Assembly: GCF_000150275.1 (NCBI RefSeq)
Contig: NW_002060948.1
Coordinates: 5,436,241-5,500,240, forward strand
Origin: Trichoplax adhaerens
Lineage: Eukaryota > Placozoa > Uniplacotomia > Trichoplacea > Trichoplacidae
DNA length: 64,000 nt
Reading direction: 5' to 3'
In this document: positions 25,966 through 39,400 of the stretch, piece after piece
Layout: each line of letters begins with the position of its first letter
Numbering within the stretch: the stretch's first letter is position 1
The notes under the pieces: generated by a model
The model's input: the letters and a program-made list of their open reading frames with translations, nothing else
Database searches by the model: none
Told to the model about the DNA's origin: nothing
Program-made: the position numbers and the translations under genes

Positions 25966-28900
25966 CGAGAGGGACAATAAATAAATAAATAAAATGCTTC
26001 ACAGTCAGCACTCTGTAGTCGGACTTAGCATTGACGAATGTGATGATTTGGACTGCCAAAGAGTCTTATGAGACTACAGCAATCATGGACTTTTCCCTTC
26101 AAAGTGTCTGCTACAGGAAGTATAGTACTAAGAAAGAGAAGGAGGAGAAGTGGCCGTTCAGCGCAAATAATGTAGAGGCTATCATTTTTTTGGTCATTCT
26201 ACTATATGCTATCAACGAAATCGCCTGTCATACTGCACAAAACCAATTTAGCACCTCAGGTGGATGTCAATCATGGACATTACAGTACTGCAAACATTAA
26301 TAATCTCCTCTTTCTACAGGAAAGAGCCTCCACGACGTAATATCTGCCAATCCTAGTCGACGCTTGCAGGTTGTAGGCATTAAACCTGCCAACGCTTGTA
26401 CCAGTGATTGATCGAATTATAGTATTACGTATTCTAACGGAGAGGGGTACCAAATGCTGACATCATGCTTCCCTAACGATGATCCAAAATACAATTCTTT
26501 ACTTAATACCATCTGGCTCAAGTCGTTAACAAATGCACTATTTTCAACTTATTAACTGAGTTGTCCTTGCCAGATTACTGTAAGTCGTAGATTCGTATCT
26601 ACGCGTATTAGCTAGAAGTACTATGAAGTTATCTAGCGCAATCGAGAACTGTATGTGGGTCAAAGTTGTCAGTACAGTAGATGATCGAATACACCAATTT
26701 CTATCTCTTTAAGTAGGGTTATACCATCTTGCTAAAGGTTACTTCGACTAACAAATCATGGCACTTCGATAGAGTAGCTACAGTATGCTGTAAATACCGT
26801 ACCATTAAGTAATCCAGCACAAATCGAGTCCTATAGGTGGTTCAATATTGTCACTACATAACAAAATATACCCATTTCTGCCACATAAATAGGATTGCAC
26901 TATTTTATTTAACCTTAATTCCATTTGAAAATCATGGCACTTCAATGAATCTCTACGAAAACAGCTAAAGCAATAGTAGTTTTCAAAATATCTTTGCTGA
27001 TCAATAGACGGTCTGGAAGAAATCTAGAATAATGGCATGTTTTTCTCAGAAACATATGTAACATATTTAATCATCTTGAATAGGCATCTTCGTACTCTCT
27101 CGGAAAGAAATTCCGGTAGAATTAGCATATACCTTTATTGTGATCAGTCCTTAATGATCTTGAAGAGGCTAAGACACTTTTGTTACTGAAATCTTGCACA
27201 ATTACTAAATATTTATGTCATTTTTATTTGTATATGCTACAGACAGGTATTGTCTACGTGTATTATAGTAGCACGAACAAAAAATACCTACCTCTACGGA
27301 TGTTCAGATGTTTTTAATTAATGTTTAATCATTAGACCACCTCTATAATCAGTCTTAGTACAGGTGCCATGCCAATCGCAAAAAAACATTATTCATACAT
27401 TTACCGCAAGGTAACTGCACATTAAAGCCAAGCTTCTGGTTGTAAGAAACTGTACTGTAAGTATCTAAAATAATATCAAATTTTCACTTCCACCGTCTAC
27501 CCTATACCATGAACTATTAGAAATACTATAATTTCTAGTAGCCCATATTCAAACCTTTGCCTATACAAAACTGGATACCGCAATTGTTCATGATTGATAA
27601 TGATACTGTCTCAAACATCGTATATTCATCGTTCATAACTGAAATCGAAAGCAAAATAATCATTTCAGATCCTATATCGACTATGATAAAGTTAGGTACT
27701 AGACAACGTGTAGGCAATGGCCATTATATAATCAACCAGACTATTTCTATAGTATAATATTGTAATTACAAGACATGCTACCGGCAATAGTTTCATAGTA
27801 CCCTGTAAAATCATATAAGGCCATAGTCCATCTACGCGTATATTAATAATAAATACTGTATATCCCATATAAAAGAATACTATTTATTAATGGATATGTA
27901 CTTTGGATATTTGATATGCTACCGGTTATGGTATCACAGTACTCGATACTGTAAAATTGTGTAAAGTCGTAGTCCATTCACATTAATCTACCGCATATTA
28001 GGGGATGTCATTTATTTTTTAGTGTGTTCATATATATATATATATATACTTTAGATATATTGATGCGTTATAATGGCTATCTTTCCACGTGGAATTACAT
28101 TTTATGGAATTACGCTTCTATCCAACGTGGTATAGAGTATATTTATAGGTGACAAAATGTAATCTACGACACTTATTTCCGCTAGCCGTGTTAGATAAAT
28201 CAATGACTAACAATTAATAAGCAAATTTACGAACTATAATTTAATTTAATGTCAATCATTGTCAATTGACATTGAAGCTATCAATAGTATTTTATTATTT
28301 GCTTTAAGATCAAGAAAATACGTACGGTATTTTAAATTAAGAGCATTATAAAGCAATATCATACTCAGTTGTATAAACCAAACGTTGCTGTTCGTGAATG
28401 ATTTATTAATTTTCGACCAATCTAATCGTGAAAATAAATGGCGTGATGTCAAATTGCCTGTACTTTATTTGACAGAGGTTATACCGTACTATGGAGAAGT
28501 AAGATTAAGAACATAATTTCGAAAGAAAGATACACTTTCTAAAATGATATGAAATACTATGAATAGTAGTTAGTAAAATGATTCACAGTAATATTAGCCA
28601 GTATCCTAGTTTCAACAGTTACTGGCATAAAACAGTTTTAAAAATTTTACCATGCCCTACAAGATTTTACTTTAATAATGAATGCATAATAACGATCATT
28701 CATTATAAAGTATAGCCTCATAGATTAATAAAGGATACGAAGTATATTAAATAGAAAATTTTAGGAATAGAGTAAAACATCAAGCAATATATCGGTAGAA
28801 TCTATCAGCAGAGGATAAATCGCTATGTAAAAATGGATATTTAAGAGTATGATCGCCATTTTTATATTTTCGATATCTGCAGTTATTTGAAGTAATCGGT

Positions 28901-29202
28901 CAACTCAATTAATTATTTTTCCGATTTCTTGGACCGTAGCAGAATACAATAAGGAATAACAGCATAATTAGGAAAAGAGTATTTAAGAGTAAATGCAAAA
29001 TTACAGATACCCAATAATATAGATATAATGATTAACCACGGCTAGCAAGGTAACTGAAATAACATAACTTGAAAAAAAAATTGATTTTACACTTTCAATC
29101 AATATTCTGATTTAGATATATTAAATTCAATTAAATAAGATCTTTATTTACTTTCTCTATATGGCACAAATAGAATAGTCCTACAGCCCAAGATTGGCAT
29201 AC
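25966..29202. other. gene-poor spacer with minor duplications
   Basis: No gene recognised. It holds a 90-codon open frame at about 26031-26300 with one hydrophobic stretch and no known motif, phrases such as AATCATGGCACTTC repeated near 26755 and 26932, a TA dinucleotide run near 28029-28048, and a duplicated block at 27774-28000. Confidence 0.5.
27774..28000. repeat. direct duplication, period about 141 bp
   Basis: ATGCTACCGG starts at 27774 and again at 27915. The following text matches with substitutions: an AGTAC tract, then CTGTAAAAT, then TAGTCCAT, then CGCATATT-like ends. Two diverged copies. Confidence 0.6.
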
Positions 29203-30210
29203 TTAAACTGTAGTACTCCAGAGGGACCAAGTACGTGCTGCGACTGGAGCGGTAGAATGAAAGGAAGTTTCTTGCCAACTATTGTGATTATGATTAAGGA
29301 ATTTACTTTTAAAAATACAAATAACTTCAACCATTTCTATACGTAAACTCTGAGTATTGAATAAGTAGACCAGTGGATTAACGGTGGCATAAATAAAGAT
29401 TAGCAAAATTGAAATACCGTAAACATAGTAAAATACATCTTCATTAAGCCAACCATTAATAAAACTTGAAATGATATAAGGCGACCAACAAAAGGAAAAG
29501 ATACCAATAATCATTAAAATATGAGTTATAGCTCTTGTTTTCCTTTTCGCTCGCAATATTAACGGTCTATTAGAAACTAGCGCTGAAATGGATCGTTTAC
29601 GTGACCAAATTACGATTAGTATACGAACATAAAAAATAATAGTTACACCCAATGGTATGAAAAAGAGGAGTGCAGAAAATGATTTTAACAGCAATTGACT
29701 ACCAGTATCGAGCTGAAAATTGACATCACAGGCTGTCATATTTCCTGGTGGCACAACTGACATAGTAACGATAGCTGGTGCAGCCAGTGAAGCAATCCAA
29801 ATTAATAAAATAGACAGAGATTTTTTAACTGGGGTTAAAGGTGAGTGTAATGGATAAATAACATGACAGTAACGATCGTAACTAATTAAACTTATATGAT
29901 AATTAATATTAATCGACATAGATTGAGCTAATAATGGTAATATAATGCAGAAGGGGAAAAATGTTTGGATTTGAGGGAAACCAAATGTTGGTATAACATA
30001 GAGTCCACCGAAGAGAGCACCGGCGAAAAATTTACTACACAAGATTAGATTGGATGAATTATGTAGCCTTTTACGCGCACAAATTAGCATCATAACCGCT
30101 ACATTAGTCATAACAGCGAGACAGCCAATGGACACTGCAGTAATTTCATACGCAACTGAGTCAATAAAGTTGTCAGGATCACTCATTGGATTATCATTTG
30201 AAGAGGACAT
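29203..30210 (-). CDS. class A (rhodopsin-like) GPCR
   Basis: Intronless, 335 residues, ATG at 30210 and stop at 29203. A short N-terminus is followed by seven hydrophobic helices. The class A marks are present: a DRY motif after helix 3 (ISYDRYCHVIYP), CWSPY in helix 6, NPLVYLF in helix 7, and a Cys before helix 3 with CDV in loop 2 for the usual disulfide. A basic stretch RAKRKTRA lies at the base of helix 6. The ligand cannot be inferred: there is no opsin retinal lysine at the usual place and no amine-receptor signature that I recognise. The tail after helix 8 is short. It resembles the receptors at 53.2 and 61.1 kb in layout, suggesting a lineage-specific family. Confidence 0.93.
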   Translation of the reverse strand: MSSSNDNPMSDPDNFIDSVAYEITAVSIGCLAVMTNVAVMMLICARKRLHNSSNLILCSKFFAGALFGGLYVIPTFGFPQIQTFFPFCIILPLLAQSMSININYHISLISYDRYCHVIYPLHSPLTPVKKSLSILLIWIASLAAPAIVTMSVVPPGNMTACDVNFQLDTGSQLLLKSFSALLFFIPLGVTIIFYVRILIVIWSRKRSISALVSNRPLILRAKRKTRAITHILMIIGIFSFCWSPYIISSFINGWLNEDVFYYVYGISILLIFIYATVNPLVYLFNTQSLRIEMVEVICIFKSKFLNHNHNSWQETSFHSTAPVAARTWSLWSTTV

Positions 30211-31433
30211 TTTTTTCTTGAGTTAGCTAGCGTCTAGCGATATAAAGACCTTTCCTGTTTGATTTGCAATTCTTCTTGAAGACTGATATTTCAAGTTTTA
30301 TCAATAATGACTTAAATAGTCGTATTAATATTTTGCTTTTGTTTCAAGTTGTGGCGATAGTAATATTAAGAAAACAACTCTTTATGTTACAGAATGATGC
30401 TATTCACAGTGATGACATCCATTACTTTCCGCAATACTTTGAATATTCTCATGCCAATTGGGGCTATCAATGACTTATTTGTTTGAAGAGAGATATTGCA
30501 AATCTAAATATCAAAATACAAAAGTATGAATGAGAATACTGTATCTCTTTAAACTTGGAATTAGGTTATGTAGTATTCAATTAATTTCAATATCGTCAAA
30601 ATTGTGAATGGATTCATATTTGGCAATTCTACAAATCCTAGATTACTAAATTAAGGTACTGATATTGAAATAGCAATTTTTTATTATTTTCTAGTTAGAA
30701 TGAAATGGATACACTAGCTAGCGTAATTTTTCTTAACTCACCTAGGATAACAATAAATTTACACTAGAGTAACGTGTTTAAATGATCTAATTATTGTAAT
30801 GGATACTTAACTTAAAGGCATGAGAACAAGTAAAGAACCATGTCAGAAAATAACAGTAATTCCTTTTCTAATGTGCTATTGACTATATTTTTAGCATACC
30901 ACTAATAGTTACAAAATTGGTAATACGAATAATTCAGTTGGATTAATCATTACTCGTAGATATACCGTGAGATTTCTTTCTTAATTACGATACTCCACAA
31001 AATTTTATCATTACAAAAAATATTGGCGATATAACTGCATAAAAAATAAATACATAGAATGCATTATTTTGTAGCATTCAGTACCAGAAAGTGTCTGAAA
31101 ATTTTTTTTCTGCATCTTAATACTTCTATTAGGTTGTGAATCTACTTAGCCGTAAATCGTCAAATGATTAGGATAAACTAAGCGAAAATAATATTCAAGA
31201 ATAAGAATAGTACCTTAGAAGCGAGTTGTGAAGAAGCCAAATAGTGGAAGGTTTATAAACTTTTCTAATCCAAAGTTGTAATAGTTATATTATAGCTACC
31301 GCAATTACTGAAAAGAAACAATCAAAACTGATATAGAAACGTTATTCAAAATTTTCCTTTTAAGACAAAATAAGGGACTATATTTCGATCTAACGATTAG
31401 TTGATAATTACCTCGGTATTACAGTCTTTGATG

Positions 31434-34400
31434 CAATAGGTTACGGTCCAATTCTATTAGTTAGTTATCGGTAATCTGAGCAATGGGAAGATCAGAAAGA
31501 GAAAGTTATTAAACGTCTAAATCGATTACTTTTATCTACAACTCTATGACAGTAATGAGTTTTACAACAGGCACAAGTATATATCCAATCAGATGACAAT
31601 AATTAGTGAAATAAAAATTAGTGATACCCAATGCTTTAAGTAATTTAGGGTGAAATTAGATCGAATTAAATGCAACTAGATTGCCAATGCTTACGCTCTA
31701 TCATCATTAGTTTTAAATTATTTAAATGCTATCTGCCAATTAATAAAATTGAAATTAGTTCTAGATATTGTATGTCAATATATCTTCTTAATTAATCCAA
31801 TTGAAAGAGGTTACTATGAGTTAATGATCGCTTTATGTCATGTTGGACTCAATTTTTACTGCAGAAAAACAATTATGAAACATGTAGTTCAATAATATTA
31901 AAAATTTTGAGAAGAACCTGTAATGTCCTGCAAATCTATGGAGTGAAGAGAATACGTAACAGATATAAAATAAATGCTAAAACGATAGATGCCAGCAAAT
32001 TGAAATAGATGTAGAATAATAAAACAACCTTTCTAAATCAATCTTGCGACCTCAATCAATATATTTAATGGCTATACTAGTAAATATTTTAAATTATCAA
32101 CTAATGGTGTCAAAAAGAAAAATGAAAAAAATTTTTTTTAATTATTAACTTATTTGATATCTAAAACAAATCAGACTGGGTCACCTTAATTTCTATGCCC
32201 TGAGGCTACTACTGGCAAAATAGCTACCTTACTTACATGTAATATACGAGTAGATTGCTGTAGATTAATAAAATGCTACTATTTTGATTATAGTAATATC
32301 AGCGTAGTTGATCCATTACCGATTAAGATTATTAAAAATTTGATGGAACTAAATTGAAGCAATTTCATTTTTTTATAGGTTATTTTATTAATTAACAGTT
32401 CATTTTAATACGCAATAAGTCTTTACCGATCATACTAACCATGGACCATCAAGCATTAAATCAGTGTGTGTATTTTTGTAACAGAAAGAGATCAAAAATA
32501 AATTGCTACTGCTGCGTCGCCAGCTTTCGACATCAATCAATAAATAATGAATTAAGTCAGATTTACCTCTCATACTTGTATATTCTCAATCAATAATTCG
32601 ATCAATGATTTAATGATATAGAATGAAAATCATTGGATACTAAATGCGATGTTGACTCGGCTCAATCAGTAAATATTTTTTAGTCAATAGCTATGGATCA
32701 ATTGAAATAAAGGGCCAACTTGCGTGAAGACAAATAATATCGATGAATTGCTTGGAAATTGAGATATTGACGTAAAGGATGCGAGCATGAACATTCAATC
32801 GGTTAAATCAATGAAATAGCACCAAACCACTATGTAATACTTTTTTACCCACTCCTCTTCCTCTATTCTTTTTTCCGCTATTTTAAATTATCTATGATCT
32901 CTTAATCAATGGAAAGAATGAAATTTTTATTGCCTATTAACTCCTTTATTCATAGTTTTATTGAACTTTGGTATTGCCAATTTATCGATCAGAGATGCTA
33001 TTTGTATCGTTACAGAGCGTAAACGTATCGAAAGTAATTGACTTATAAACCGACATTGATGGCAAAGGCATAAATAAAGAAGGAGGAGCTAGCGTTTATT
33101 ATAGTCTAGCAAAGTATTCAAATTTTAAAAAATGAAAGTCTCGCCCTTCCACCTTATTCCTCTAGACATTCAAGATAGTGTAACAGTATATTGTTATCAT
33201 CGCTCTTATAGTGGTCCAGCCAATTGCAAATTAAAATATAGAGAATAGACAATTAACGAATAGTATTGATATTTTTTTGCCCTGTACGATGGAATTCACA
33301 CTTATCATATTCAATTTGCTAAATACTATTTATTTCGCCATAATATTGTTGGCTAAATGAACATACAGAGATTTATTCTATTGAATAGATAGAATCGTGA
33401 TGCGCTAGAAGTAAATAAGCTTCATTTTTTACTTTACTGTATTTCGGCTCAAATTTTAATTCACATATGTTCCAGTTGTACTTTTTTTGACCGACTTAAT
33501 TCCGTTATAAAAAAAACGCATAGAAATTATGAAAACATCCGATAGAAGTTGCTATTCTTTTATCCATTTACATTACATGAACTGTCACAGGTAAAATATG
33601 GATTTGTTGTTCCTATTGTTATTATCAACACTGATGTTGTTGTTGTTGTTGCTATCAATGTATTAATATAAGTGAGATCATGTTATTGTTTCGGTTAGGT
33701 AAAAGCGACATGTACACCCACTAATCTACAACTTTAAGGATAGAAAACAATTCATTGCATATATTCCCCTCAGGTCAAGTCCCTAGAGAAAAATATGTCA
33801 AAATAGATCTTTTAGAAGCTGCCATTATCATTCACTCTGTTGACAATATAGGATATGAAATCGATCAAAGAAGACATTTTCAGCATCAATCTTTGGTTTT
33901 ACTTTTTATATTTATTTACTTTATTGACATATAGTATCATTATGTTGCTACAATATTTAAAAATAGCATCCAATTTTTATCAGTACAACGTAGAAATGAT
34001 GATCGAAATTTTCTGTAATCCAAGCTTAAGGGAAAGGAGTGGAGTTGGAGCTAATAAAAATTATCATTCATTTTCAATCCACTTTAATGTCATTAAATAG
34101 TAAATAATTGGCAATACTTTGATTGCCATTACTTACCAGCATTGACTAAAATTTATACCCTCCAGTAAAACACTTAATAATTTTGAATTAGCACATTATC
34201 AAAGTAATGACAATCTACACTTACTTATTTATACTGTACGGAATGAGAATAAATTATATCGAAATTAAAAGTTTAGTAACTTATTACTTTGGGTAATAAT
34301 TTACAAATAATATCCAATTTAAAATATTAGAAGTAGATGAGTGACAGGACTAGAACAGCCACCGATAATGCTAAAATACCTTACTAAATCGAATAAAATG

Positions 34401-36450
34401 TTAAGGAATATCCCTACAGTCTAGGTAATAAATATTTAATTACGTCATGGCAGCCTTCAATATAGATATCATCGGATTCCTGAGTATTAGAATTGATCAT
34501 CTAAGCGATCTGGTCGAACTATAGATCTACCCTATATAAACATTGCAGTTAAATAAAAACCTAATGACGTATTTTTGTTGAAATAAATCATACTGAGAAT
34601 TTTTCAGTTTAGACGACTACTGAATATGAATATTATGCGATTTAGGGAAAATATATCAGTACAACATGTCATAGAAAATTAAAACTGCGTTATATGTCGA
34701 TTTATTGATTATAGAATTCGATATTAAAATTTTACCAGGCTAGTAGCAGTCATAATTGAACGAATGAACTGGATATTTAGGTAGAAAAGATGATATTATA
34801 TAGGAGAAAAGTGATACTATCCAATTGGAGAATGGATTCAAAGATGATATGATCACGCTGCTAAGTTTCACAATATCATGGCTAGCAATAATTTCATGCA
34901 TGAATTATGAATCACTTAACAAAGTCAATAGATGACTTTCAAACAACAGAATTATAATAACGATCATTTAAAAGGGGATAAAATATCGATGTAGGACTAC
35001 AAAGTAAAAGCAGACAAAATCATGCTTGATTAACTAACAATTTTAATTCAATTTTGCGTGGAGATTACCTCTAGTAGCTATTGTATGGGTAGCAGAAGAC
35101 ATGATGGCATTTTGCAATGGCATAAATTAATGGTCATTGTTGCAAGGAATAAGTTGAACATGATAACTCATAAAAATATTTCATCGAAACATTTTTTATT
35201 TCTCGATAATTCATTAGCCTAGTCCAATTTGATTGAATCCTTAATTTATTACTAATAATGTGAACAATTGAAAATCATACAATAATCATATTTTCGGAAG
35301 TAAAAAAGCACCTGGCCATGTCCTCTAGCTAGTATATTGTAATGCCCGCTTAAGTATTGTATTCTTCGATGATGTTACTGGGCCTAGCCGTCAATTTAAT
35401 ATGATAGTATTAATTGAACTCTGCTTTCAATTGCCACTATATCGTAGACATAATAATGTTAAGTAAGTTTTATCAAATATGATGCCTAGGATTAGATCAA
35501 AGCAGGCCAATCAATAAGGTTCTGTTAATATTCCGTACAATAGGTTATAAGAACAATAGTAATAATAGAATACAAAATAGAGGTGGGCTAATATTTTAAT
35601 TTCTTTTTACTTCCGATCTTTTAGTTGCAATCGGGGGTCCAAATATCGTCTTTATAGCCTATTCTTCAACCGGTAATGTTGACTTGATAATTTCGCCTGG
35701 TAATCATAAAGGAATCAATAAAGCCTGTAATTACCGGTGTAGATACAATTTTACTAGGTCATGTTCATGAGATCACATTTTCTTTAATTCTTATGAATGG
35801 CTCATCTTTGCCTATAGGTAATAAAATCAATGTTATATACATTCCCAATTGCAGAACAACTGCATATATTATTAATGTAAGACCTGAGAATGAGCATGTG
35901 AGTAACGTTCTCGGATGATAATGGCACGGCCCGTGGTTAATAAACTCGAAGAAATCGCATAAAAAGTCTCCAGATGATATACATCCTTTTAATTTATATT
36001 ATATAACTGCCCCCAATTTGACTTACAGTACATTTACATATAAATACGGCTTAATATAATAGCATTGGATAATAAAAAAGAAAATCAAGCACATCACGCG
36101 ATGTTAGTGAACTTCCAATCAGGCTCTATATGCACAAAGGACAACATGAATGTCATCAATACTATCGCAACTTAGACTTCCTATCCATTATTGTCAAGTA
36201 AGGATGTTAATGATCCAAGTACGTAAGTAAACGGATGATGAGTACTAATATAATTCCAATAAATTTGTCTTAGATCCTGTAACAGCATACTTTCTTGTAT
36301 GTGTACGTATTATTTAAAAAATTATTGTATAATATCACTTCCTTATCCATCTGCATACTGTTACCATTGAAGAAATTGCCAAGATAAATGTCTTACTATT
36401 ATATTCAACCCTCATCCAGTTTAAAACAAAGTATTATTGTCTTATTAGAG
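31434..36450 (+). pseudogene. exon-like islands resembling a polycystin REJ/GAIN region
   Basis: Coding-like blocks on the plus strand. Block 31680-31895 follows AACTAG and reads NAYALSSLVLNYLNA...INPIERGYYELM. Block 33132-33248 includes SPFHLIPLDIQDSVTVY. Block 35625-35918 follows a strong pyrimidine-rich acceptor, reads AIGGPNIVFIAYSSTGN, then changes frame near 35727 to VITGVDTILLGHVHE and NGSSLPIGNKINVIYIPN. Block 36108-36197 reads ELPIRLYMHKGQHE and ends at donor GTAAGG. A block ending at 36450 reads IEEIAKINVL...FKTKYYCLIR with donor GTAAGC. Phrases of this kind precede the GPS in polycystin-1-like proteins, as I remember them. The frame change and the order of blocks argue for decayed or duplicated copies. 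The family call is uncertain. Confidence 0.3.
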
Positions 36451-39400
36451 GTAAGCGCCAAAGTAAATGCAGATAAAAATGAAAATATTGCCAGCCTCCA
36501 AATTGACGTATACCTTAAAAATTGAATTGTTTTTATTTCCCCTTAAGTTCGTGAAATAATATTAATAATAAATAGAATTTATATTGACAGAAGCCGCATT
36601 ACAATGGCAGTCTGTATTACTTTAGATGAAACTTGAATATTAATGGAACAAAATAAAATGCCAAGTTTCAATTAATTGCGGTATCGTTTCAAGTGTTTCA
36701 TCAAATTTTCTGATACCTGCAGACTGATACCCCAAGAAATTGAGGAAAACTGAATCGTTTATATTAAATAACAGAATCAAGGTAACATACACGTATAAGC
36801 GAATGCTTAAACTCTACAAGGGCATCTGAACTTTTAGACCAATGCCCTTTTAATAAGAATGCAGCCTGCACGGTGTTAATAATATATCATGAGATACTCA
36901 TATACGTCCCTTCAAAGAAAACATTACATCCTACGTTATCAGACAGTTAACTAATGACTATGAGTAAGAAAGCTGTTCCATGCTTAGCACGCGTAAATTA
37001 ATTAAACTTTAATTGCAATAAGTTGTTAAATTACGATTAAGGCTTGTACTGTTGTTGAGCTGAAAATTAAAGTATTATAGTATATAGAATACTAAAATTT
37101 AATTACCCTCTAAGCTGTCAGTAAATCTACTCATATAAAATCAAATTAACCTAATTTCAATACCTTCGTCTAACCTGTCTTGAGGGTAAGCAATAGATTG
37201 AGCAGAGTGTATAGAGATGTAAAAGTTATCGTAGGCTTTTTATAGCTTAAAAAATATTATTGAAAGAAAGACATCAAAGTTTTTCATGGTTTAATATTTA
37301 CACAGTGTATGGAATGAACATCGCTATTAACCATGCTATAGTATGGATAGAATGTAGTGAGAGAATTAGAAAAATAGTCCTTTCACTGTAGTTAAGACTC
37401 AAGATACTTAAATTTACATTAAATTAGCGTCTTTCATTCTTATGATTCATTTATTTCTTTATTCGTAGAGGAATTCCTGAAGAGTTAAATATACCTCAAG
37501 AGTATGAAGATACCAGTTGATCAATGTAACCCAATCTAAACTATCTAGGCACAGTAATTCATCTTACGTAAAAAAATTAAAATCAAAAATTAATTCTATA
37601 TCGAGTGTAACCTCAAATTAGATTGGAAACGCATTTTGTATTTCATATACTTTGATTTACCGCCAGACATTGTTACTACTTATCCTTATCCTATGAGTCA
37701 TAAACGATGTAATACAACGTTATATTTCATTTCCGTTTTTTATGTATCGGAATTACAAAAAACAACTAGAGAATTCTTTTGTATTAGCTATGATTCTCCT
37801 TTCCTTTAAATTTTAATATCTAAAAGTGATAGGCTTCTAAAAGTTCCCATGATTCTACTCATAGTACATTACCAAAATTGATTAGTGATTGATTTTGAAT
37901 AATTAATAATAGATAATCTGTCGGCTTTTCTTATATATTATACGCGGTTTAGATAGTTAAATATCTTTAATTTCAATTCCATTGTATTCTAATATTAAAC
38001 ATTTATTAAACAGCCTTATTACCTTATTACCTCATCAAACGGCAGCGAAGAAACTTATAGCTGGGAATATTTAATCGCTCAAGTTATGCAATACTAAATG
38101 TAGCTCTTCTTCTGTCTTATTCATTGTTATATTAGAATTTGCGGCATTCAGTTTAATTGAGAAAGGAGTCAAAGAGAAGACATATTTATATATATATCTT
38201 TTTTCAGATATACTGTACTTACATGTATCTACATAATACAGTATTTACTCGAAATCTCGACCTAGAAACTATAACGAAATGATTTTCCTGGAATTATAAA
38301 CCTAAATTCTCTGGGATAAAAATGTTTGATAGTATTTAGACTATATCCATCGCAACGCTTACTGGTAGCGACATATATATATTTGCAATTCGAAATTATA
38401 AAGCTACAAGCTTAGAAAAGATTCAATATCTCAACTTGACGATAACTGGGATTCACAATTGGCCTTGATCTATCAAAGACTAATGTAATCGATCAATGAT
38501 CTAAATAGATATTCGTAAGTTTTCACCTCTTAATGTAAAATTTGACATCGAAAGTTTTTAATTAACACATAAAGTTACAGTTGATATAACCGAAAATGCC
38601 TCTATTGAACTCAGGAATAATGAGTCAAGGTTCAATACAGAGACGAAACCAACAACATAATACTACAAAATAGCTTATATGTGGCGCAATCTATAACATA
38701 AATTAATTATTGACTATGGCTACAAGCTTTTGTACGAAAGAAGAGTATGTCTATCGTGTTAACCTTCTGCAAAGATAAGACTCCATCGGCTTTATAGCTG
38801 GCTAGTATCCAATTAATCGATAGCTACTCATGCAAAATAAGTTAGCATGAAATTAATGAGCAGAAGCATATGATAAAATATAGGAAATCTGTTGATCATA
38901 AAAACATTGCGCCAAGTCAAAAATGAACGCATATAGATTCATAAATAATTTGATGCCAAGTAGCTTAGTAAAAGCGATTTTAATCTGCTATTCGATTCAT
39001 CCGACCACTCTAATTCTTATTAATGATGCAGGAATACAAATTGGTTTGAAAATATTACAGTACAAATGTTGCGTCAAATTTTGCAATAAATTAAGTACTA
39101 AAACTTTTAGAGACGAAAAGGACTTATCTTCATATTTGCGTTATATCAATTTTTTGCTTTCAATTCACCCATTTCTTATTTATCCGTTTCTAGGAAATTA
39201 TGTTATAAGCATCTACTTATATGTATGTCATGAGAACGACTCTATTGTCTAGAAAACTATTGTGTCTCCTTCAAATAGTTATATTGATCAGCATTATTAT
39301 TGCCTGTTTAATAAAATCTATTTTGACACCTTTATACGGTATTTAGAGAATAAAAATGTTTTATTTATTGATGTATAAAATTTTATATAACGCAGCAGAA

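Noticed and set aside
27535-27757. Mirror-image frames on both strands
   Set aside because: Both strands are open over the same bases by chance. Neither has splice or family support.
33855-34100. 81-codon frame with one hydrophobic helix
   Set aside because: Poly-T-rich DNA gives hydrophobic runs by chance, and no family signature is visible.
38923-39252. 109-codon plus-strand frame
   Set aside because: Longest in the desert, but no motif, AT-driven Ile/Leu/Asn content and no neighbouring exons. Kept only as a note.
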